64,000 nt of DNA from Pseudomonas nitroreducens. GTDB taxonomy: Bacteria > Pseudomonadota > Gammaproteobacteria > Pseudomonadales > Pseudomonadaceae. Below the pieces are notes generated by a model. The model saw nothing but the letters and a program-made list of their open reading frames with translations. It did no database searches and was not told the origin of the DNA. The stretch covers positions 186,001-250,000 of the forward strand of contig NZ_JALJXP010000009.1 of assembly GCF_024170165.1 (NCBI RefSeq), read 5' to 3'. Position numbers and translations under genes: made by a program. Below, one piece after another: positions 1 to 12,080 of this stretch (within the stretch, counting starts at the first letter, position 1; each line of letters starts with the position of its first letter).

Positions 1-180
1 CTGGACGCCGTGGTGGTGCCGGCGCAGACCGATGCCATGGTCGACAGCCTGCGCCAGCGTGGTGTGCCGGTGGAAGTGCACCGCTACGCAGGGGAGCGCC
101 ATGGCTTCCGTCAGGCCGCCAACCTGGCCCATGCGCTGGAGGCTGAGTGGCGCTTCTATCAGGCGCTGCTGGCGGGCTGA
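1..180 (+). CDS. pqqH: S9-type prolyl oligopeptidase, C-terminal end (PqqH-like)
   Basis: Only the last 59 codons are present, in frame 1, ending with TGA at 178-180. The translation has the C-terminal signature of S9 / dipeptidyl aminopeptidase-like serine peptidases: a GERHGFR segment carrying the catalytic histidine of the alpha/beta-hydrolase fold, then NLAHALEAE and a WRFYQALL tail. In P. aeruginosa the gene directly before ercA and ercS is pqqH, a peptidase gene closing the pqq cluster, and the order here matches. The symbol therefore rests on synteny plus the motif. Substrate cannot be judged from this fragment. Confidence 0.75.
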   Translation: MDAVVVPAQTDAMVDSLRQRGVPVEVHRYAGERHGFRQAANLAHALEAEWRFYQALLAG

Positions 181-289
181 TATCTGTCGGATCGGGCTGT
201 CAGAACCGTCTGCCAAGGTCGCATTGCAATACCTGACGGATGCAGTAGGCTGCCGGAAACATCCCATAACAATAACGACAGAGCCCCCG

Positions 290-1453
290 ATGTCCCACGA
301 GCTCAGCCAGCTGCGCAAGTTCGTCTCGCCAGAGATCATTTTCGGTGCCGGATGCCGGCACAATGTCGCCAATTACGTGAAAACCTTCGGCGCCCGCAAG
401 GTCCTGGTGGTATCGGACCCCGGTGTAGTCGCCGCCGGCTGGGTCGCCGATATCGAGGCCAGCCTGGCCGCCCAGCACATCCCCTTCTGCCGTTACACCG
501 AGGTGTCGCCCAACCCGCGCGTGGAAGAAGTCATGCGCGGCGCCGACGTCTACCGCAGCGAAGGCTGCAACGTGATAGTCGCAGTCGGCGGCGGCAGCCC
601 GATGGACTGCGCCAAGGGCATCGGCATCGTCGCCGCCCACGGCCGCAACATCCTCGAGTTCGAGGGCGTGGACACCCTGCGTGTGCCCAGCCCGCCGCTG
701 ATCCTGATCCCGACCACCGCCGGCACCTCGGCGGATGTCTCGCAGTTCGTGATCATCTCCAACCAGGACGAGCGGATGAAGTTCTCCATCGTCAGCAAGG
801 CGGTGGTGCCCGACGTGTCGCTGATCGACCCGGAAACCACCCTGACCATGGACCCGTTCCTCTCCGCCTGCACCGGCATCGACGCGCTGGTGCACGCCAT
901 CGAGGCCTTCGTTTCAACCGGCCACGGTCCGCTCACCGACCCCCACGCGCTGGAGGCCATGCGGCTGATCAACGGCAACCTGGTGCAGATGATCGCCAAC
1001 CCGGCGGACATCGCCCTGCGCGAGAAGATCATGCTCGGCAGCATGCAGGCGGGGCTGGCGTTCTCCAACGCGATCCTCGGCGCGGTGCACGCCATGTCCC
1101 ACAGCCTGGGCGGTTACCTCGACCTGCCGCACGGGCTGTGCAACGCCGTGCTGGTCGAGCACGTGGTGGCCTTCAACTACAGCGCCGCGCCCGAGCGCTT
1201 CAAGGTGATCGCCGAGACCTTCGGCATCGACTGCCGCGGGATGAACCACGCGCAGATCCGTCAGCGCCTGGTGGAGCACCTGATCGCCCTGAAGAACGCC
1301 GTGGGCTTCCACGAAAGCCTCGGCCTGCATGGCGTGGGCAGTTCCGACATTCCCTTCCTCTCGCGCCACGCGATGCAGGATCCGTGCATCCTTACTAACC
1401 CTCGTGAATCCAGCCTGCGCGATGTCGAGGTGGTGTATGGCGAGGCCCTCTGA
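290..1453 (+). CDS. ercA: Iron-containing alcohol dehydrogenase ErcA
   Basis: A 387-residue group III (iron-dependent) alcohol dehydrogenase. The GGGSPMDCAKG nucleotide-binding segment is followed by the metal ligands expected for the family: D198 and H202 (in GIDALVHAIEAF), H267 (in GAVHAMSHSLGG) and H281 (in LDLPHG). The frame is open upstream to 32, but ATG at 290 fits the family N-terminus and follows pqqH by 109 bp. It overlaps ercS by 17 bp, so the two are probably translated as a pair. In P. aeruginosa ErcA belongs to the regulatory network controlling PQQ-dependent ethanol oxidation (exaA); it is thought to act in signalling rather than as the main catabolic enzyme. Confidence 0.88.
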   Translation: MSHELSQLRKFVSPEIIFGAGCRHNVANYVKTFGARKVLVVSDPGVVAAGWVADIEASLAAQHIPFCRYTEVSPNPRVEEVMRGADVYRSEGCNVIVAVGGGSPMDCAKGIGIVAAHGRNILEFEGVDTLRVPSPPLILIPTTAGTSADVSQFVIISNQDERMKFSIVSKAVVPDVSLIDPETTLTMDPFLSACTGIDALVHAIEAFVSTGHGPLTDPHALEAMRLINGNLVQMIANPADIALREKIMLGSMQAGLAFSNAILGAVHAMSHSLGGYLDLPHGLCNAVLVEHVVAFNYSAAPERFKVIAETFGIDCRGMNHAQIRQRLVEHLIALKNAVGFHESLGLHGVGSSDIPFLSRHAMQDPCILTNPRESSLRDVEVVYGEAL

Positions 1454-3131
1454 CGAGCAGCAGCAACAGGCCCTGGCCGGGCTGCTCGGCCTGGGCAGCC
1501 ATTCCGCGCGCAAGAGCCACTACCCCGAGCTGGTGGCACGGCTGGATGAGCTGGAAGCCGAGCGCAATCGCTACAAATGGCTGTTCGAACACGCCGTCCA
1601 CGGCATCTTCCAGGCCAGCCTGAACCAGGGCCTGCGCGCCGCCAACCCGGCGCTGGCGCGGATGCTCGGCTATGAAGACCCGCAGCAGGTGCTGTTCAGC
1701 CTGCAGGACATGGCCAGCCAGCTGTTCGTTGGCGGCGAGACGGAGATGCGCCGCATCCGCGCGCTGCTGCGCGAGCGCGATGGCCTGTTCGGCTACGAGA
1801 CCTGCCTGCGCCGCCGCGACGGCAGCCATGTCGTCGTGTTGATGAACCTGTTGATCAAGCCCGACGAAGACGGCCTGGTGGAAGGCTTCGTCGCCGACAT
1901 CAGCGAGCGCGTCCAGGCCCAGCAGCGCCTGCAGAGCCTGAACGAGGAGCTGGAGCAGCGCGTCGCCGAGCGTACCCGCGAGCTGGAAGGCTTGAATCAG
2001 CAGCTGCGCGCAGCCCGCGACGCCGCCGAGGCCGCCAACAACAGCAAGGACAAGTACCTGGCCGCTGCCAGCCACGACCTGCTGCAACCGCTGAATGCCG
2101 CGCGCCTGCTGGTTTCCACCCTGCGCGAACGCAAGCTGCCGAACGCCGAGCAGGTACTGGTGGAGCGCACGCACCAGGCGCTCGAGGGCGCCGAGGACCT
2201 GCTCACCGACCTTCTGGAGATCGCTCGCCTGGACCAGAGCGCGATCCGTCCGGACCTGGATGTGTACCCGCTGGACGAACTGCTCGGCCCGCTGGTCTCG
2301 GAGTTCGACGAAGTGGCCCGCGCCGCCGGACTGCAGCTGCGCTCACGGATTCCCGCGCTGGCGGTGCGCACTGACCACCGTCTGCTGTCGCGCATCCTGC
2401 GCAATTTCCTCAGCAATGCCTGCCGCTACACCGAGCGCGGCAGTGTGATGCTCGCTGCACGCCGGCGCGGCGATAGCGTCAGGCTGGAAGTCTGGGACAC
2501 CGGACGGGGGATTCCGGCGGAGCAGTTGCAGGCCATCTTCCTCGAGTTCAACCAGCTCGACGCCGGCCGTGCAGCAGATCGCCGGGGTGTCGGACTGGGT
2601 TTGGCGATTGTCGACCGCATCGCCGGCATCCTCGGGTGTCGGGTGCAGGTGCGCTCGGTGCCGGGGCGCGGTTCGGTGTTCGCCATCGAAGTCCCGCTGG
2701 TGCGGGACCTGCCGCAGCCGGGGTTGGTGGACAGCGGTCCGCGCCCGGTGACCGGCGATCCGCTGCCGGGGCGACGCCTGCTGGTGATCGACAACGAGGA
2801 GGCGATCCTCGCCAGCATGGCTGCGCTGCTCGGGCAGTGGGGCTGCGAGGTGCTGGTGGCGACCAGCTACGAGGAAGCGCTGCAGGCGCTGGATGGCAAG
2901 GCGCCGGAGGTGATCCTGGCCGACTATCACCTCGACCATGGCCGTACCGGCTGCGAGGCGGTGCGGGGCCTGCGCGAGCATTTCCGCCGCGAGCTGCCGG
3001 CGCTGATGATCACCGCCGACCGCAGCGACGAGTGCCGCCGCGCGCTGCAGCGGCTGGGGATGCCGCTGCTGAACAAACCGGTGAAGCCGGGCAAGCTGCG
3101 CGCGACGCTGAGCGTGCTGCTCACTCATTGA
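1437..3131 (+). CDS. ercS: Cytoplasmic hybrid sensor histidine kinase ErcS
   Basis: A 564-residue hybrid kinase with no membrane segment. Order: a PAS domain (about 35-155), a short coiled coil rich in Glu/Arg, a HisKA domain with H213 in ASHDLLQPLN, a HATPase domain with DTGRGIP and GVGLGLAIV boxes, and a C-terminal receiver whose likely phospho-acceptor is D496 (ILADYHLD). The ATG at 1437 lies inside the end of ercA, and this overlap supports the start. In P. aeruginosa ErcS is one tier of the kinase cascade that activates ethanol oxidation genes. Its stop lies 6 bp from the stop of the convergent kinase gene. Confidence 0.85.
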   Translation: MARPSDEQQQQALAGLLGLGSHSARKSHYPELVARLDELEAERNRYKWLFEHAVHGIFQASLNQGLRAANPALARMLGYEDPQQVLFSLQDMASQLFVGGETEMRRIRALLRERDGLFGYETCLRRRDGSHVVVLMNLLIKPDEDGLVEGFVADISERVQAQQRLQSLNEELEQRVAERTRELEGLNQQLRAARDAAEAANNSKDKYLAAASHDLLQPLNAARLLVSTLRERKLPNAEQVLVERTHQALEGAEDLLTDLLEIARLDQSAIRPDLDVYPLDELLGPLVSEFDEVARAAGLQLRSRIPALAVRTDHRLLSRILRNFLSNACRYTERGSVMLAARRRGDSVRLEVWDTGRGIPAEQLQAIFLEFNQLDAGRAADRRGVGLGLAIVDRIAGILGCRVQVRSVPGRGSVFAIEVPLVRDLPQPGLVDSGPRPVTGDPLPGRRLLVIDNEEAILASMAALLGQWGCEVLVATSYEEALQALDGKAPEVILADYHLDHGRTGCEAVRGLREHFRRELPALMITADRSDECRRALQRLGMPLLNKPVKPGKLRATLSVLLTH

Positions 3132-3137
3132 AGTCGT

Positions 3138-5663
<2,526 letters not shown>

Positions 5664-5954
5664 CGAGCAAACCCTGCGACCGATTGATCTTCTGTTCCTT
5701 GTCGGACGTTGGAAAGGCACCGTGAGAGATAATTCCACTTTTCTCTCAGCTTGTTCCGCGAAAATTTCGAACGTCCTGCGGGAGTGGCTGTCAATTCGCC
5801 AGCTGGTGTGTAGCCTACAACGCTTAGCGTTATTATTTCCGCAGTTTAAAGAACGTTCTTACAATAACTTCAAATACTTACCTGGCATCTGTCGCAATCT
5901 CCGAGCTGCGAGTGGATTGCGCCCAGGGAAGAAACGCCATCAGGGACCCTGCAG
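5664..5954. promoter_or_regulatory. Divergent promoter region between two kinase genes
   Basis: This 291-bp gap is visibly AT-richer than the flanking genes and separates two divergent kinase genes, so it should hold both promoters. Two symmetric elements are visible: TGAGAGA (5723-5729) paired with TCTCTCA (5742-5748) across 12 bases, and the short palindrome CGAAAATTTCG at 5759-5769. Neither is assigned to a known regulator. No convincing coding frame was seen. Confidence 0.4.
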
Positions 5955-8900
5955 ATGAACCAGAAAGCTGTCGCCGACGAAAGCGCCTTCCGCCGCATCC
6001 TGGCGCGCAACATGGCGCTGCCGCTGGGCATCTGCCTGCTCGGCGCGGTGCTGTTCATCGGCCTGATCCTTTATATGCTCGACGTGCTGGGCTGGGTCGA
6101 ACACACCGACCGGGTGATCTCCAGCGCCAACGAGATGCAGCGCTTGAGCGTCGACCAGGAGAGCGGCCTGCGCGGCTTCCTGATCACCGGCGATCCAGGT
6201 TTCCTGGAACCCCTGGAGCAGGCGCGGCCGCGGATCAATTCCGGCCTCAAGAGCCTCTCCGAGCTGGTGGCGGACAACCCTCCGCAGGTGGAGCGAGTAG
6301 GCCGCCTGACCTCGATGCAGGACGAATGGATGACCTTCGCCCAGCAGATGATCGAGCAGCGCCGCCAGGGCCAGGACACCTCCGACGCCATAAAGGCCGG
6401 GCGCGGCAAGAGCATGATGGATGCGATCCGCGCCCAGTACGCCTCACTGATCAATACCGAACAGCAGCTGCGCCACGACCGCAACCAGTTCGCCTCCAGC
6501 CTCTCCACGGGCGTGGTCGTCCTCTACCTGGTGTTCAGTATCGTGGTCGGCACGCTGCTGGCCTATTTCGGTCGCCGCCAGCTGGTCAGCCTGTCCGAGT
6601 CCTACTCCGAATCTCTGCGCCGCCAGGTGGCGCATAACGAACACCTGGCGCGCCAGGCCTGGCTGCGCGACGGCCAGAGCCGCCTGGGCGAGCAATTGAT
6701 CGGCCAGCAGTCGCTGCCGACCCTGGGGCGCAGCCTGATGGACTTCCTCGGCGAGTTCGTCGCCTCCCCGGTGGGCGCGCTGTATGTGCGTGATGATCGC
6801 GGTGGCCTGCGCCTGTCCGGCACCTTCGGCTTCGCCACCGATGCCTTGGGCGAGGACTACTTCGCCCCGGACGAAAGCCTGATCGCCCAGGCCGCGCGTC
6901 AGCGCAAGTTGCGCGTGGTCGACGGCCTGCCGCCGGATTACCTGAAGGTGAACTCCGCCCTGGGCAACGGCCAGCCGGTGAGCGTGGCGCTGCTGCCGCT
7001 GCTCAACGACGGCGGCGTGGTCGGCGTGCTGGAGCTGGGCTTCCTGCGCGAGCTGGAAGAGCGCGACCAGGCCTTCCTGCAGAACGTCGCCGAGACCCTC
7101 GGCAGCGCCATCGCTTCGGCGCAGCATCGCCAGCGCCAGCAGGATCTGCTGGCCGAGACCCAGCAGCTCAACGAAGAGCTGCAGGTGCAGCAGGAAGAGC
7201 TGAAGACCGCCAACGAGGAACTGGAAGAACAGTCGCGGGTGCTCAAGGAGTCCCAGGCGCACCTCGAGGCCCAGCAGGCGGAACTGGAGCAGACCAACGA
7301 GCGCCTCGCCGAGCAGACCCAGGAGCTGGCCGCCCAGCGCGACGATCTCGACGGCAAGAACACCGAACTGAACCAGGCTCGCCTGGACCTGCAGGGCCGC
7401 GCCGACGAGCTGCAACGCGCCAGCCGCTACAAGTCCGAGTTCCTCGCCAACATGTCCCATGAGCTGCGCACGCCGCTCAACAGCTCGCTGATCCTCGCGC
7501 GCCTGCTGGCGGACAACGAGCAGGGCAACCTGGACGACGAGCAGGTGAAGTTCGCCGAGTCGATCTACGGCGCCGGCAACGACCTGCTCAACCTGATCAA
7601 CGACATCCTCGACATCTCCAAGGTCGAGGCCGGCAAGCTGGAAGTGCGCCCGGAGAACGCCAGCGTCCGTCGCCTGGTGGAAGCGGTGGAAGGGCTGTTC
7701 CGCCCGCAGGCCGACGACAAGGGCCTGCGCTTCGTCGCCGAAGTCGCCGAGGACGCGCCGGCGCTGCTGTTCAGCGACCGCCAGCGGGTCGAGCAGATCC
7801 TCAAGAACCTGCTGTCCAACGCCTTCAAGTTCACCGACAGCGGGGAAGTTGCCCTGCGCGTGAGCGCCGCGCCCGAGGGGCTGCGCTTCGATGTGCGTGA
7901 CAGCGGCATCGGTATCGCCGAAGACCAGCTCGCGCGCATCTTCGAAGCCTTCCAGCAGGCCGACGGAGCCACCAACCGCCGCTATGGCGGCACTGGCCTG
8001 GGCCTGTCGATCTCCCGCGACCTCGCACACCTGCTGGGCGGCAGCATCATTGTCAGCAGTGAGCCGGGCAAGGGCAGCGTGTTCAGCCTGCTGCTGCCGC
8101 TCAATTACCAGGCGCCAGCGGAGGACGTCGTCAGCACGCCCGCGCCGATCGTTGCCCTGGCTCCGGCGCCGGTCGCGCCACCGGTGGTGCGTGCGCCGGC
8201 CGCTGCCGCTTTCGCCGACGACCGCGAACAGGTCAACGTCGGCCAGCGCTGCGTGCTGGTGGTGGAGGACGAGCCGAAGTTCGCGCGGATCCTCTATGAC
8301 CTGGCCCGCGAGCTGGGCTATCGCTGCCTGGTGGCCATGGGCGCCGAGGAAGGCCTGCGCCTGGCCGACGAGCACGGCCCGGACGCCATCCTGCTGGACA
8401 TGCACCTGCCCGACGAATCCGGCCTGGCCGTGCTGCAGCGCCTGAAGGCCAACCCGCGCACCCGCCACGTGCCGGTGCATGTGGTCTCCGTGGAGGATCG
8501 CAGCGAAGCGGCCCTGCACCTGGGCGCCATCGGCTACGCCCTCAAGCCCACCACCCGCGAGCAGCTGCGCGAGGTGTTCGGCAAGCTGGAGGCCAAGCTG
8601 ACCCAGGAGGTCAAGCGCATCCTGCTGGTGGAAGACGACCCGCTGCAACGCGACAGCGTCTCGCGCCTGATCGGCGACGACGACATCGAGATCACCGCCG
8701 TGGAGCAGGGCGAACAGGCCCTGGAGCTGCTGCGGCAGAATATCTACGACTGCATGATCATCGACCTCAAGCTGCCGGACATGCAGGGCAACGAGCTGCT
8801 GCGACGCATGGGCGAGGAGGACATCTGCTCGTTCCCGCCGGTGATCGTCTACACCGGGCGCAACCTGACCCGCGACGAGGAAGCCGAGCTGCTCAAGTAT

Positions 8901-9428
8901 TCGCGCTCGATCATCATCAAGGGCGCGCGCTCGCCGGAGCGCCTGCTGGACGAGGTGACGCTGTTCCTGCACAAGGTCGAATCACAGCTCTCCAGCGAAC
9001 GCCAGCGCATGCTGCGTACCTCGCGCAACCGCGACCGCGCCTTCGAGGAGCGGCGCATCCTGCTGGTGGACGACGACGTGCGCAACATCTTCGCTCTCAC
9101 CAGCGCCCTGGAGCACAAGGGCGCCCGCGTGGAAGTGGCGCGCAACGGCCGCGAGGCCCTGGAGAAGCTCGCCGAAGTCGGCGACATCGACCTGGTGCTG
9201 ATGGACGTGATGATGCCGGAGATGGACGGCTACGAGGCGACCCGGCTGATCCGCCAGGACGCACGCTTCAGGAAGTTGCCGATCCTCGCGGTGACCGCCA
9301 AGGCGATGAAGGACGACCACGAACTGTGCCTGCGCGCCGGCGCCAACGACTACCTGGCCAAGCCCATCGACCTGGATCGCCTGTTCTCCCTGATCCGTGT
9401 ATGGCTGCCCAAGCTGGAGCGCATCTGA
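5955..9428 (+). CDS. Membrane CHASE3-GAF hybrid histidine kinase with three receivers
   Basis: An 1157-residue multi-domain kinase. Two membrane segments (about 16-40 and 180-203) flank a CHASE3-like periplasmic helical sensor. A GAF domain (about 240-385) follows, then a long Gln/Glu-rich coiled coil (about 390-490), HisKA with H502 in ANMSHELRTPLNSS, HATPase (DSGIGIAEDQ, GGTGLGLSIS), and three receiver domains starting near residues 764, 887 and 1034 (LLDMHLPDESG, IIDLKLPDMQG, LMDVMMPEMDG). It is followed after 1 bp by cheR and heads a tight run cheR-cheB-kinase. Three receivers suggest phosphate is passed among several acceptors. The signal is unknown. Confidence 0.85.
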   Translation: MNQKAVADESAFRRILARNMALPLGICLLGAVLFIGLILYMLDVLGWVEHTDRVISSANEMQRLSVDQESGLRGFLITGDPGFLEPLEQARPRINSGLKSLSELVADNPPQVERVGRLTSMQDEWMTFAQQMIEQRRQGQDTSDAIKAGRGKSMMDAIRAQYASLINTEQQLRHDRNQFASSLSTGVVVLYLVFSIVVGTLLAYFGRRQLVSLSESYSESLRRQVAHNEHLARQAWLRDGQSRLGEQLIGQQSLPTLGRSLMDFLGEFVASPVGALYVRDDRGGLRLSGTFGFATDALGEDYFAPDESLIAQAARQRKLRVVDGLPPDYLKVNSALGNGQPVSVALLPLLNDGGVVGVLELGFLRELEERDQAFLQNVAETLGSAIASAQHRQRQQDLLAETQQLNEELQVQQEELKTANEELEEQSRVLKESQAHLEAQQAELEQTNERLAEQTQELAAQRDDLDGKNTELNQARLDLQGRADELQRASRYKSEFLANMSHELRTPLNSSLILARLLADNEQGNLDDEQVKFAESIYGAGNDLLNLINDILDISKVEAGKLEVRPENASVRRLVEAVEGLFRPQADDKGLRFVAEVAEDAPALLFSDRQRVEQILKNLLSNAFKFTDSGEVALRVSAAPEGLRFDVRDSGIGIAEDQLARIFEAFQQADGATNRRYGGTGLGLSISRDLAHLLGGSIIVSSEPGKGSVFSLLLPLNYQAPAEDVVSTPAPIVALAPAPVAPPVVRAPAAAAFADDREQVNVGQRCVLVVEDEPKFARILYDLARELGYRCLVAMGAEEGLRLADEHGPDAILLDMHLPDESGLAVLQRLKANPRTRHVPVHVVSVEDRSEAALHLGAIGYALKPTTREQLREVFGKLEAKLTQEVKRILLVEDDPLQRDSVSRLIGDDDIEITAVEQGEQALELLRQNIYDCMIIDLKLPDMQGNELLRRMGEEDICSFPPVIVYTGRNLTRDEEAELLKYSRSIIIKGARSPERLLDEVTLFLHKVESQLSSERQRMLRTSRNRDRAFEERRILLVDDDVRNIFALTSALEHKGARVEVARNGREALEKLAEVGDIDLVLMDVMMPEMDGYEATRLIRQDARFRKLPILAVTAKAMKDDHELCLRAGANDYLAKPIDLDRLFSLIRVWLPKLERI

Positions 9429-9429
9429 C

Positions 9430-10248
9430 ATGCCTGATCGCAGCCAGGACATCGAGCTGCGCCTCCTGATCGAGGCGATCTACCTGAAGTACAGCTACGA
9501 CTTCCGCGACTACTCCGGAACCTCGCTGAAGCGCCGCGTGCTGCACGCCACCAAGCTTTTCGAGTGCCGCAGCATCTCGGCTCTGCAGGAGCGCATCCTG
9601 CATGATCCGCATGCGTTCCATGAGCTGTTGCAGTACCTCACCATCTCGGTGAGTGAGCTGTTCCGCGACCCCAGTTACTTCCTCGCGCTGCGCCAGGAAG
9701 TGGTGCCGGTACTGCGTACCTATCCGTCGCTGCGCCTCTGGGTTGCGGGCTGCAGCACCGGTGAGGAGGTGCATTCGCTGGCCATCCTGCTGCACGAGGA
9801 AGGCCTGCTCGAACGCACGCTGATCTACGCCACCGACATCAACCCGCGTTCGCTGGAGCAGGCGCGGCGCGGCATCTACGCGGTGGAAGACCTGGCCCAG
9901 GCCAGCGAGAACTACCGCGCCGCCGGCGGCAAGGGCTCGCTCTCGGACTACTACACGGCGGCCTACGACGGCGCGCTGTTCGACAAGATGCTGCGTGCCA
10001 ACGTGACCTTCGCCGACCACAGCCTGGCGACCGACAGCGTGTTCTCCGAAACGCACCTGGTCTCCTGCCGCAACGTGCTCATCTACTTCAACCGCCAGCT
10101 GCAGAACCGCGCCATCGGCCTGTTCCACGAATCGCTGTGCCACCGCGGCTTCCTCGGCCTGGGCAGCAAGGAAAGCCTGGATTTCACCGACTTCGCCTCG
10201 GAGTTCGAGGTGGTGAACCGCCGCGAACGAGTGTTCCGCAAGCGATGA
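9430..10248 (+). CDS. CheR-type protein-glutamate methyltransferase
   Basis: A 272-residue CheR-family S-adenosylmethionine methyltransferase. The helical N-terminal domain leads to ISVSELFRDP. The SAM-binding motif WVAGCSTGEEVHSLA begins near W104, followed by YATDINPRSLE and the family signature SCRNVLIYF (C213). The ATG lies 2 bp after the preceding kinase stop, and the TGA overlaps the ATG of cheB (ATGA), so the genes should be translationally coupled. Classical CheR methylates chemoreceptors, but no receptor, cheA or cheW lies in this cluster. Its substrate may be one of the linked kinases (inference). Confidence 0.88.
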   Translation: MPDRSQDIELRLLIEAIYLKYSYDFRDYSGTSLKRRVLHATKLFECRSISALQERILHDPHAFHELLQYLTISVSELFRDPSYFLALRQEVVPVLRTYPSLRLWVAGCSTGEEVHSLAILLHEEGLLERTLIYATDINPRSLEQARRGIYAVEDLAQASENYRAAGGKGSLSDYYTAAYDGALFDKMLRANVTFADHSLATDSVFSETHLVSCRNVLIYFNRQLQNRAIGLFHESLCHRGFLGLGSKESLDFTDFASEFEVVNRRERVFRKR

Positions 10249-10832
10249 ACGCGCAACGCAAGGTCGAAGCCGTGGTCATCGGCGCCTCCGCGGGCGGCGT
10301 GGACGCGCTGTTCCAGCTGTTCGGCGGGTTGCCGGAGGATTTCGCCCTGCCCATGGTGGCGGTGCTGCACCTGCCGGAAAACCACGAGAGCCAGTTGGTG
10401 GAGCTGTTCGCCCGGCGCCTGGCGATCCCCGTGGCAGAGGCCCGCGACAAGGCGCCGGTGGAGGCGGGCACGCTGTACTTCGCCGCTGCCGGGTATCACC
10501 TGTCCATCGAGCGCGAGCGCAGCTTTGCCTTGAGTCGCGAGGCGCCACGGAATTTTTCCCGGCCGTCCATCGATATCCTCTTCGATTCGGCGGCGGACGC
10601 GTACCGCGAGAATGTCGCCGGCATCCTGCTGACCGGAGCCAACCAGGACGGTGCCGAAGGGTTGGCGCACATCCGCCGCGAAGGCGGGCTGACCATCGTC
10701 CAGGACCCGGCCGAAGCCGCCGTGTCCACCATGCCGGAGGCGGCCATTGCACTGCACGCCCCGGACCACATACTTGCGCTGCGTGAAATTCACGCGCTAC
10801 TGACCCGAATGGGCACCCGACATGCTGCGTAA
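10245..10832 (+). CDS. CheB-type methylesterase, catalytic domain only
   Basis: A 195-residue CheB methylesterase domain with the catalytic triad in place: S15 in IGASAGGVDAL, H42 in AVLHLPENH and D135 in LTGANQDGAEGL. The N-terminal receiver that controls canonical CheB is absent, so activity is not controlled by phosphorylation within this protein. The start overlaps the cheR stop by 4 bp, and its last 11 bp overlap the next kinase gene. That kinase begins with a receiver domain, so the receiver normally fused to CheB appears on the neighbouring protein. A free-standing CheB domain could also act as a glutamine deamidase. Confidence 0.86.
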   Translation: MNAQRKVEAVVIGASAGGVDALFQLFGGLPEDFALPMVAVLHLPENHESQLVELFARRLAIPVAEARDKAPVEAGTLYFAAAGYHLSIERERSFALSREAPRNFSRPSIDILFDSAADAYRENVAGILLTGANQDGAEGLAHIRREGGLTIVQDPAEAAVSTMPEAAIALHAPDHILALREIHALLTRMGTRHAA

Positions 10833-12006
10833 CCAGGGAAGCAAACTGCTGATCGTCGACGACCTGCCGGAGAACCTGCTGGCACTGGAGGCGTTGATCA
10901 AGGGCGAGGGACGCGAGGTGTTCAAGGCCTCCTCGGCGGACGAAGCGCTGTCGCTGCTGCTGGAGCACGAATTTGCCCTGGCCATCCTCGATGTGCAGAT
11001 GCCCGGCATGGACGGCTTCGCCCTGGCGGAACTGATGCGCGGCACCGAGCGCACCAAGAACATCCCCATCGTCTTCGTCACCGCTGCCGGGCGCGAGCTG
11101 AACTATGCGTTCAAGGGCTACGAGAGCGGCGCGGTGGACTTCCTCTACAAGCCGCTGGACAACCATGCGGTGCGCAGCAAGGTGAACGTGTTCGTCGACC
11201 TCTACCGCCAGCGCAAGGTGCTGGCGCGACAGCTGGAGGCGCTGGAGCAGGCGCGCAGCGAACAGGACGCCCTGCTCGCCGAGCTGCGCGAGACCCAGGT
11301 GGAGCTGCAGCGCGCGGTGAAGATGCGCGACGACTTCATGTCGATTGTCTCCCACGAGCTGCGCACGCCGCTCAACGGCCTGATGCTGGATACCCAGTTG
11401 CGCCGCCTGTACCTGTCCAAGGGCAAGCTGGAGCACTTCGCGCAGGACCGCCTGGGCGTGCTCTTCGAGCGCGACGAGCGCCAGCTCACCGGGCTCAACC
11501 GGTTGATCGAGGACATGCTCGACGTCTCGCGCATCCGCACCGGCAAGCTGTCGATCCGCCCCGAACCGGCCAACCTCGTCGAGATCGCCCGCCGCGTACT
11601 GGGCAACTTCGCCGTGCAGGCCCAGGCCGCCGGCTGCGAACTGAGCCTGGAGACGCCCGAGGTGGTGGAAGGCGTGTGGGACGCCTACCGCCTGGAGCAG
11701 GTGATCAGCAACCTGGTCAGCAACGCCCTGCGCTACGGGCCCGGCCAGCCGGTGGACGTGACCGTCGCGGTGACGGATGGCCGCGCGCAGCTCTGCGTGC
11801 GCGACCATGGCGATGGCATCAGCGCCGACGAACAGCGGCGCATCTTCCAGCAATTCGAACGGGGCGCCGGCGCGGCCCGCGTCGCCGGCCTGGGCCTGGG
11901 GCTGTTCATCTCCGAACAGATCGTCCTGGCCCACGGCGGTCGCATCGAGGTGCGCAGCGATCCGGGGCGGGGCGCGGCGTTCAGCATCTTCCTGCCACTG
12001 GACTGA
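10822..12006 (+). CDS. Receiver-first hybrid histidine kinase
   Basis: A 394-residue protein with a receiver domain at the N-terminus (LLIVDDLPENL; phospho-acceptor D57 in ILDVQMPGMDG), a coiled-coil linker (about 125-165), HisKA with H178 in SIVSHELRTPLNG, and a HATPase domain (DHGDGISADE, GLGLGLFIS). There is no membrane segment. This receiver-then-kinase order lets an upstream kinase set the activity of a second kinase. The 11-bp overlap with the preceding cheB makes it the last gene of the kinase-cheR-cheB-kinase run. It probably receives phosphate from the 1157-residue kinase (inference). Confidence 0.84.
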   Translation: MLRNQGSKLLIVDDLPENLLALEALIKGEGREVFKASSADEALSLLLEHEFALAILDVQMPGMDGFALAELMRGTERTKNIPIVFVTAAGRELNYAFKGYESGAVDFLYKPLDNHAVRSKVNVFVDLYRQRKVLARQLEALEQARSEQDALLAELRETQVELQRAVKMRDDFMSIVSHELRTPLNGLMLDTQLRRLYLSKGKLEHFAQDRLGVLFERDERQLTGLNRLIEDMLDVSRIRTGKLSIRPEPANLVEIARRVLGNFAVQAQAAGCELSLETPEVVEGVWDAYRLEQVISNLVSNALRYGPGQPVDVTVAVTDGRAQLCVRDHGDGISADEQRRIFQQFERGAGAARVAGLGLGLFISEQIVLAHGGRIEVRSDPGRGAAFSIFLPLD

Positions 12007-12080
12007 GCGCCGTCCGGCGGCGCCCGAAGTGAGGTGGCTGCGCCTATGCTTTGCTCCAATGAGCCAAGAGAGCAGACTTG

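Noticed and set aside
6444-8972. 842-codon minus-strand frame inside the triple-receiver kinase
   Set aside because: Gln/Leu/Ala-rich shadow of the coiled coil and receivers; no start signal.
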